Below are positions 20,838-27,667 of a stretch of DNA of 27,667 nucleotides, piece by piece. Made by a program: the position numbers and the translations under genes. Within the stretch, counting starts at the first letter, position 1. Every line of letters starts with the position of its first letter. Source of the stretch: Ophioceras dolichostomum (taxonomy: Eukaryota > Ascomycota > Sordariomycetes > Magnaporthales > Ophioceraceae); contig PYST01000448.1 in NCBI GenBank assembly GCA_003049485.1, positions 1 to 27,667 of the forward strand, read 5' to 3'. A model generated the notes under the pieces. The model ran no database searches. It was not told the DNA's origin and worked only from the letters and a program-made list of their open reading frames with translations.

Positions 20838-21425
20838 TGGGCTTTACGGTTGGATCTCCTATCATCAGCCTAGTTTTTTTTGTTTTTTTTCGGGAATCAT
20901 CAAGCCTTCGCCTTACTTAGAGTGCACTCCATATTAGTGACTACAGGATATCCATCATAGCTGGCGCCAACATTCTACAGTTTGGCTATCAGTCGGTACC
21001 GCGTGTGCCGTAGAACAGCCTCACCAGGCCTGCCTTCCTCACGCTCGGGAGATAATCGACCGAACTATTTCCTACGGCAACCGATGGTCAGGTTGTGGTC
21101 TTTCTCTATGTTCTGTTTGGATCCCTTGCCGCTCGTCCGTCTGGTCGGCACCTTGTGTATTGGTTGAGCGGCCCGGTTTGGGCAGCATGCATGCAGGTGT
21201 GTTCAGCTGCCTTTCCCAGCGCCGCCAGGAGCACCTGACAGTAGAGGAGGACGAGCTGATGGGTGGTGCCATGAATCCCAATCCACCATAAGCAGGCTGG
21301 CTCGCCCGCCTTTGCCTACGTGTACCTAGGGTGCTCACCTCGTAGCCAAAACCCTTTGCCCAGTCCGGTCCCCATTTGCTCCTTTCCCATTCTGCTCGCC
21401 TCCGCCAACTCGCCCGACATTCAAT
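20838..21425. other. intergenic region between array members 2 and 3
   Basis: No gene supported. A T-rich run at about 20872-20890 may mark the 3' end of member 2. The CACGTG block seen before members 1 and 2 is not evident here. Confidence 0.45.
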
Positions 21426-22132
21426 ATGATCAACCCACTGCTCGCTCTTCTTGCTGTGATCTTTCTGTCGCCGACCCTTATGGGCGCTGACGGAGGATTG
21501 CAGGGACAACTCCCAGAGGGCCAGGCAACGACGCTGTCGACGACATGGACAGCTCTTACGCCTAGAGAGCTGGCTCGCCATCAGGATGCCTCCGCCACAT
21601 GTGGGCGTTGAACGATACTCATATAGCCGCCTAGCGCGCGCCATGTCTACCTTCACTCTACCTTCCAGTTCCTGCTGATAAGTCCCTGGTCATCATTGCG
21701 CCTGCAGTCTCGTGCATCACCACCAGCGGGTCTACGAGTATGACTTCGTCTTCCACCTCCAGCGATAGCCATGCAAACCTTACGTCAGGAGAGATAGGCG
21801 GAATCGTCGGCGGAAGCATTGGCGGCGTCATGGTTTTGACCTGCATTTTTGTCTAGTGGTATCGCGCGTGGAAGCGTTCCCAGCGTGCACGGCACCAGAC
21901 CTTCATCCCGGGAATTGGGGATGCCGAGGACGAAGGCGGTTGGCAACTCTCGCCAGTCGGTAGCCCGCCGCCGTTCCCCGCCCACCAAAAAAGTCCGATG
22001 GCCAACCCAGGCCAGGCGCCACCCCCAGTCACAAACCAGCCCAAGATGTATGGCGGGGACACGCCCTCTACCATTCATCCTTCGTCTTCACACCAGAAGG
22101 GCAGTGGGCCGCAGAAGGGCCACCAGCGTTGA
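21426..22132 (+). pseudogene. array member 3: short membrane protein with TAG at the membrane/cytosol boundary
   Basis: The likely exons are 21426-21606 and 21669-22132, with a 62-nt phase-1 intron (GTTGAA...TTCCAG). A signal peptide (MINPLLALLAVIFLSPTLMG) is followed by SATCG, then VPADKSLVIIAPAVSC, a Ser/Thr stretch and a Gly-rich transmembrane segment (EIGGIVGGSIGGVMVLTCIFV). The Cys-rich middle exon of members 1, 2 and 5 is missing. A TAG at 21854-21856 ends translation directly after the transmembrane segment, but a basic WYRAWKRSQR and a proline-rich tail (SPPPFPAH) stay open to a TGA at 22130-22132. TGG-to-TAG or CAG-to-TAG would explain the stop. The truncated product would be a signal peptide, a short ectodomain and a membrane anchor without tail. 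Intron 1 is the least certain part. Confidence 0.6.
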
Positions 22133-22952
22133 GCGATCCGAGACCGTGCCGGCACCGGTACTGGGATGAACAGCGGAAACCGGCTCCACCTGGCATTCCC
22201 AGTGTGAACGCCGACTACGGCACCCCCGTGAAGGTGCCGCCACCGCCGCCATGTTCTCATGCCGACCCGCATGTACCGAGGGCCGATGGTCGGGAGAGGC
22301 GGTGTAAGCCTTGCCCATGGGAAGCTATGCATCATCGGCCTGGTGTCGCTCCCTTATTGGTATCATCAAACTTTTGCCATGGACTGTAGGTACTACGCAT
22401 CGATAAATGCAATCATCCCTCCCAGCGCCAGTCTCCTCCACGTTTCGCTGTTAGTGAATGTTATGCGTGTTTTCAACCCGTTTCACCATCAGACCGACCT
22501 CGGTTTCGACAACTTGTCTCCTCAAACGGTGCAATGAAGTTGCGTCTTGTCCTACACTTTTTAATTCGCACGTCTGATTGGTAGGTTGGTGGGCAGGGAG
22601 CCGCTTATTCTTGACTTCTCCCCCCTCCCCCCTTTTTTTCCCAGTCCCGTCCGGCTTGTAGCAATGCTGTAGCTTGCGGCGTCTAGGCCTCTGGTTTCGG
22701 CCTTTTTTGTCGTGGTAGGATATCCCAAGCCACAGAAATGCCCACCAAAAGTGCTCGCAGGGAGCAGACTGATGGGTGGAGGATGGGGTCTGTGGTTGGG
22801 TGATGAATCCTCTCCATCAGAGACGACCCGTCCATCCGTTAGTCAGGTTTTGACGTATTCTTTCTAGCCTCAACACATCCTAATCCCTCTCCACGCTATC
22901 ACTTATAGAGACGGGATCTTGTCCCATATTCCTACGAAGCTACATACGCACC
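22133..22952. other. intergenic region between array members 3 and 4
   Basis: No gene supported. A C/T-rich stretch with a T run lies at about 22615-22645 and an AT-rich stretch near 22540-22570. Short open frames here lack signal peptides or domain motifs. Confidence 0.45.
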
Positions 22953-23621
22953 ATGGCTCGTTCGCACCGGTTTTTACTTGCCTTAATCTTTCGGCTACTG
23001 GTGCGGCTACTGGTGCCCCTCGCACTCGGCGCGAGCTTAAGTCTCCCGTCTCGGGATGTCCGCGTTGCGACACAGTCAGCCGCGGAAAGAAAATTGCTCA
23101 AGGGAGCTCTCTGGCTGCCAGTCCGCCTCTGATAATCACCACTTCCCTCTGCGTTGGAGGCGGAGTGTCAGGAGGTTCGTTGAGTCATCTTCCCCTAGAG
23201 GACTCCATCCTTTTATCCCCTTCATTCCTTCCGTTTTTCCCGTCCGTACCTAGTTGCTTACGGTTTTTGATCATGCAAGAAGACTCTTGCGCCTCTGTTG
23301 GATGCTAGAGAGTGCCGCCACACCTTCATCCGAGACTGACGATGATTATCGAAAGGCGAGCCTCATAGCAGGGCAGATCGGCGGAATCGTAGTAGAAGTG
23401 TTGTAGCCGCCATGCTTTGGATACGCGGGCGTTTCTGGTGGCTGCGTCCTCGTCGAAGCCGTGAGACCGAAACTGTCCGCGGCATTCCGGGATCGTCCTC
23501 CATCCTCGTTCGGTCGATGCCGCCGATTCGGTCAGGAGTGGTGGGCATGCTTGGCACGAAATCGAGTCCCGGCCACTCCAACAACTTGCGATTGGTGGAC
23601 ACAGCCCAATCTAAGGCGTAG
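22953..23621 (+). pseudogene. array member 4: degraded relic
   Basis: ATG 22953 opens a signal peptide (MARSHRFLLALIFRLL...LALGASLS) that runs out of frame at about 23133. Further on, SLIAGQIGGIV at about 23359-23391 matches the start of the Gly-rich transmembrane segment of members 3 and 5. That frame ends in TAG at 23404. One frame over, VVAAMLWIRGRFWWLRPRRSRETE carries the rest of the membrane segment, a strongly basic stop-transfer and a tail to 23621. A frameshift therefore cuts the transmembrane segment, and no Cys-rich middle exon could be recovered. The exon borders are not determinable. Confidence 0.5.
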
Positions 23622-24651
23622 GCAATCGTGATCGGTGAACGAAAATCGTCCGTTCAGACGAATTGCCCAATCCTGCACCGGGATGAGGCTCCCCGGAAAT
23701 CTGTTGGCGGGTGGGGAAACACCTCCAAGCAACACTGGGGTACCGATTGCTAGGATTGCAAGAAGTCCACTCGGCGGGCATTGCCATGCCGAGGAGGCCG
23801 AAAGGTGGGGGGCAGAAGCGCTGATGGTGCTCATTTTGCATGAGGCTGCATATCATCAGTCGTCTTGGCATTGTCGCGACTGGGCGCGTCCAAATGCCTT
23901 TTTCGGCCGCCTAGCACACGCCAGGTGCCTAAGGTAGGTCATCATGAGACCCGCAGTGCAAATCACAAGATCACATGCAAGTCGCGGAGGCGGGCCGCAT
24001 TGTCATGTCGCGGACGTTCGCGAAAAAGGGGAGATGTTGATGGTCCCTGGACCACCGGAGCCTCGCCACCAAGCACCCCATTTCCCTGAATGCCTGTACC
24101 ACGCCATCTCAAGAACTCAGCTCACCAAACCTTTTGCTTTCTCGGCCTTGTACGATATTCCAAGTCCTTTGCCCAGCAGCTTCCATGGTGTGAGTCTGAT
24201 CCCGATAGAAGAGTTGTGTGTGACGAATTCTCTCTAGCGCAGACGCACGCTGCACATCTAACCAGTGGTAACCAAGCAACCACTGCCGGGTCACAAGCTG
24301 AGGCTTTCAATTTTCGACCAAATGAGGTTGAATGAGCCCAGCATCATCAGGTGTTTTTTCAGCACAAGCAATGACACAAAGGTACCAATCACGAAAAAAA
24401 CAAAAAAGTCAGTCGTGCAGAGCCGCAAACGTCACGTCGTTCTGGGGGGCCGCCATGACATCTCCAGCTGATGTTTCCCGTTCTAGAGAACGAAAATACC
24501 ACCCAGCGTGGCGAGAGCGAGGGGGGACGGAGCGTCAGTTTGGCGTGGCCATCAGGTTCGGGGTCGTCACAAAAAGATTTGCTTCGCCAGTTTTTTCTCC
24601 TAAGAACACTCCCCTGGAACTGGTAATTCTCATTATTTCAACGCTTTTCAA
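23622..24651. other. intergenic region between array members 4 and 5, 1.03 kb
   Basis: No gene supported. At 23906-23923 it carries GCCGCCTAGCACACGCCA, which matches 16 of 18 bases of 21626-21643 inside the member 3 intron, each copy lying 24 nt after a GGGCG. This may be the trace of one more decayed copy. A-rich runs occur at 24390-24408. Confidence 0.4.
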
Positions 24652-26046
24652 ATGGTAAAAATGATGTCCCCGATTGCCGTTGTCTTCGCTTTCCATCTAG
24701 TCTTCTTGCTGCTCACACCAGCCGTATGGGCTGACTCGAGCGGCGATGAGCGCGCCGCACCGGCGCATCCCGTCACGGCACCGCCCGTCTGGCCGACAGC
24801 GAGGGCCCCCGGAAGACTCGCCGGGCGCCAGGGAACTTTTGTCACCGCTAGTAGAAATGTTTGCGGATATTACGGCCCTGGAGGTACGTCGTTCCCCCGA
24901 CCGTCGCGACAGAACTCACTTGGCTTTCTTTCTGATGGCAAGCCTCGGTACCTACCCCTTACTTGCGACTCCTGCCAACCGCCACCTGAAAAAAAAAACA
25001 GTGACCACCGTGCACTGCGCCGTCAGCGGTCACGAATGCCTCGTCGCAGAGGCTCTCTTCTGGGGGACTTTCTGGGGCTGTTGGGACCCCCGAACATTGA
25101 CCCGGGATGTCAAAGATCTCCAAACTGGATGCATGGACGGCCGAGACGCGACATCTCGAACTGACACCCAGATTTTGTACTGGTAGGCCGGTAACCCTTT
25201 CTCTAGGTCAGCCAGCTGTCGTGACTCGGGGTCTCTGAGCCTTCGGCCAGCGAACACATAGTTCCCGGCTTGGAAACAAACTGGCCACTCACTGGCTGAT
25301 TTGATCGATCAACCAATTCGCTTTCCATCATACATAGCAACCAAACCAGGACCGAAACCATCATGTCGACAACGACGACCGTCTCCGGTAGCACAACTTT
25401 CACCCAAACAGCGATGAGTACCCAAACTCTGGCCGAGCTATGGTGCCGCTCAACAATGATATGGCGGGCGCCCGGCTATGCCTCCAGCTTCGGCTGTGTC
25501 ACCACCCCCATGGTGGGGTTGTTTCTCGAGACGCAAACTTCCTATGCCGGTACATCTTACAGCGCGGACGTACGAACCGTGGCGGTTGCGGGAGCAGATA
25601 CTCCCCCGCGAAACACTCCTACGCCCTCGCCTACCTGCCCATCCTCTTGCTCCTCGTCCTTGCCAGCAGGTACTGGTGGGGCGCAAGCGACGGTCTCGGT
25701 AGGGCATCTTGGCGGTATCGTCGGCGGTACCGTCGGTGGCCTCATCGCACTCGAGGCCATGGGCATCGGTATCTGGCGCATTTGGCTGCGTAAACGACGG
25801 CGCCGGGCAGACAGACTAGCCGCTGAAGGCTCCACGCACCTGCAGCCCGGCGACGACGGACCGCCCTACTCCTGGTCGGCGGCGGCGGTGGGGACGGCGG
25901 TGCCCGAGCTCGGGGCCTACACCGGTGGCGGCCACCCCGACGCGATGCCGCTGACGGAGCTTCCATCCCCGGGAAGAGGGGTAGGAGGCGCCAATCTACG
26001 GGTACATCCCAATAAGGCTGTGCAGTTGGACTCCCGTCCTCTGTGA
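24652..26046 (+). CDS. array member 5: secreted type I membrane protein with Gly-rich transmembrane segment
   Basis: Exons 24652-24883, 25002-25182 and 25338-26046; introns 24884-25001 (GTACGT, phase 1) and 25183-25337 (GTAGGC, phase 2); 373 residues. The phases equal those of members 1 and 2, and the 25338 acceptor restores the Cys codon shared at that junction; an acceptor at 25350 is also in phase but loses it. A signal peptide ending at about VWA is followed by a Pro-rich stem and NVCGYYGPG. Exon 2 has VHCAVSGHECLV, WGCWDP and LQTGCMD; exon 3 has TTFTQ, AELWCRST and SSFGCVTT, the counterparts of the member 1 motifs. The transmembrane segment GGIVGGTVGGLIALEAMGIGIW contains overlapping GxxxG motifs and is followed by RKRRRR. 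The tail holds GPPYSW, not a strict PPxY. Intron 1 ends in ten A residues before CAG. Inference: an intact divergent paralogue, perhaps a sensor or wall-linked protein. Confidence 0.8.
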
Positions 26047-27580
26047 TGGCTTGAGATTACATAGGGGGGAAGGCTGTTTTTGTAGCGAGACACACAGGGG
26101 ATTTGACTCGTGTTGAGCGAGACGAGAGGCAGGCGAGCGAGCGATGATGGGAGTGGGATCTATGTAATTGATATAGGTACAGAATACCCGGTTGGCGAAG
26201 AGAGTTCGCATTTTGTCTAAAATTTGAGCGCCTCATAAAACTAGAGCGCATATGCTGTCTACCTTGACATGTCTACCTATTCTGGACTAGATCATCACTC
26301 ATCAGCGGCCAGAGAGACAGAAAGAGAGCGCCTGGTCTGAACGCAGGCTTTCCCGGCGTTGCGCTCGCGCGGTGGGACGGGAGGAAGACATCGGCGGACC
26401 CCACCTCTTCTGTCTGATGTCGGCCTCTGGAGGGAAGAATGGCATGAGTGAATGCTACTCTTAGGCTTGCTCACACCCCTCTACTAGAGGGGCGGAGAGG
26501 AGCTGCGAGGTAGCTGAGACTGGGAGGCACCAACTATGCAGGCGGGCTTAATTATCATATCCTGTTTAGGTCATCCAACACGGGTTCGTTTCAACACTAG
26601 CTGAGGTTCTGGCTGAAGTACTCTTACATATGCATTCATTACACGCTACGAGCACGCCGTCCGGCGGATACCTCGGATATATGTCATGATGGTTAATGCT
26701 TAAGCGCTCAGTAAGCGGCAGTAAGCTGCTGTAGGAAAGGAAATTCCATCGTCGAGCAGGTTCCCCGTCACTGGCCCCGGCCAACACGCCGAAGCTCTAC
26801 ATACGAACGTCAAAAATGGTCTCTTAGATGAACCTTGTCTACTCCAACCCTGTCTTGCTCTTGCAGACCTCATGGAAGGGCGAGGGATGCTCACGAAGTC
26901 CCTCAACTTCTCGTTAGAAGAGGGCACTGCCCCCCTGGAGCCATACCGTCCGCTTGACGCACCGACGCTGGAGACCCAAGAGAAAACAAGACGAGGAAAT
27001 CAGAGGAGGGTGCACCACCCAGGGGCCTGCCAAGCTGCCTGAACTGGGAGGCACGATATGCATGCGTGAAGACCAGTGTCGTCCTGGGACACGAAGAAGA
27101 GTGCCATCCGTCACATGACCCGTGATACAGCGGTCCGGGGAATGGGGAGATCAGCCGAGCACTATCTGGGAGATCTTCATGGAGCTTTTAGTTCCCTATT
27201 GAGGTATATTATTGAAGGCTCTTATACCTACCTAGGCAACTACCTAGTACATACGGAGAGAATGTGACGGTCGCTGAAGTGCTCGGGGTCGGGTTACAAG
27301 CCCGACGCTCCGCAAGGACGATGCTAATAGAGATCTCGCGCCAAGGCACCGTACCTCACACTAGTACTGCAAGCGGCGTAGGCCACATGGCCGACAATGT
27401 GGGGCAGCCGAGGCGATTCAGGCCGTCGACATTGCCCAAGACGCAGGCACAGGGACAAGTGAAGTGGCACGGCTTGCCTTTACCATTGTACTTTCAGCCT
27501 GCATCAAGACTCCTCCCATTCCAACCAACCTAGGTAGGTAGGTAGGTAAGATTGCATTTGCGTGCAAGGGACTTGTTTGT
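26047..27580. other. intergenic region, 1.5 kb
   Basis: No gene supported; open frames on both strands are short and without domains or introns. It contains a CCTACCTAGG-type palindromic patch near 27218-27250 and a (TAGG)n microsatellite at 27531-27549. Confidence 0.5.
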
Positions 27581-27667
27581 AATGGTAATGGTAATGGTAA
27601 TGGTTTATTTAACGTCCGAGGGCTGTCCAGGCCCGACCTCCCGAGGGGTATAGGACGTGCTAGCGGC
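27581..27667 (-). mobile_element. possible 3' end of a LINE-type retrotransposon with hexamer tail
   Basis: Read on the minus strand, unique GC-rich sequence (27667 to about 27612) runs into GTTAAATAAACC, which contains AATAAA, and then into four perfect copies of ATTACC (27604-27581). A unique 3' UTR with AATAAA followed by a short tandem repeat instead of poly(A) is typical of several non-LTR retrotransposon families. The element continues beyond the window, so no coding part can be checked. A chance microsatellite is the alternative. Confidence 0.4.

Noticed and set aside
21072..21656. 194-residue minus-strand open frame
   Set aside because: It overlaps the promoter and signal-peptide exon of array member 3 and has no domain or signal.
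2306..21856. Reassigned stop codons (TAG, TAA or TGA read as amino acids)
   Set aside because: TAG and TGA also end normal genes in this window (for example TAG ends the DUF3445 gene and TGA the Zn2Cys6 gene), and all three codons appear as interrupting stops.

Overview
The window looks like nuclear DNA of a filamentous ascomycete (Pezizomycotina, most likely Sordariomycetes). Genes carry short GT-AG introns of about 60-210 nt with CTAAC/CTGAC-type branch points, coding sequence is GC-rich, and intergenic DNA carries GGTA-type microsatellites. The protein families are typical of this group: Zn2Cys6 regulator, Fungal_N domain, FHA/kinase-like protein, DUF3445. There are no tRNA, rRNA or CRISPR features, and no operons. 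All calls were made by reading translations and splice sites; no database search was run.

Layout. 1-250 is AT-rich, probably decayed repeat DNA, followed by a cluster of inverted repeats at 266-378. 854-2530 (+) is a lineage-specific F-box-like gene carrying a frameshift and an in-frame stop. 3818-7273 (+) is a long gene with an FHA-like domain, a kinase-like domain without catalytic residues, a Ser/Pro-rich linker and C-terminal C2H2-type zinc fingers; a TAA separates most of the fingers from the rest. 8631-10622 (+) joins a Fungal_N domain to a Ras-like domain whose nucleotide-binding motifs are lost. 13140-11866 (-) is a membrane-anchored DUF3445 (heme-dependent N-demethylase-like) protein, divergent from a Zn2Cys6 transcription factor at 14152-16794 (+).

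17432-26046 is the most distinctive part: a head-to-tail array of five related secreted type I membrane proteins. Each full member has a signal peptide, a Thr/Pro-rich stem, a small Cys-containing ectodomain beginning with a VCGY-like motif, one transmembrane segment and a proline-rich cytoplasmic tail (PPPY in two). Members 1 and 5 are open; member 2 has a TGA at the conserved Cys; member 3 lacks the middle exon and has a TAG at the membrane/cytosol boundary; member 4 is frameshifted. Members 1, 2 and 5 share intron phases (1 then 2), and members 1 and 2 also share an upstream block with a CACGTG element. The array is a birth-and-death cluster of probable cell-surface sensors or wall proteins.

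The right edge (27581-27667) resembles the tandem-repeat tail and 3' end of a minus-strand LINE-type element. Overall this is an accessory region: two genes are fusions with pseudoenzyme domains, several genes carry isolated nonsense codons, and one family is expanding and decaying in tandem.
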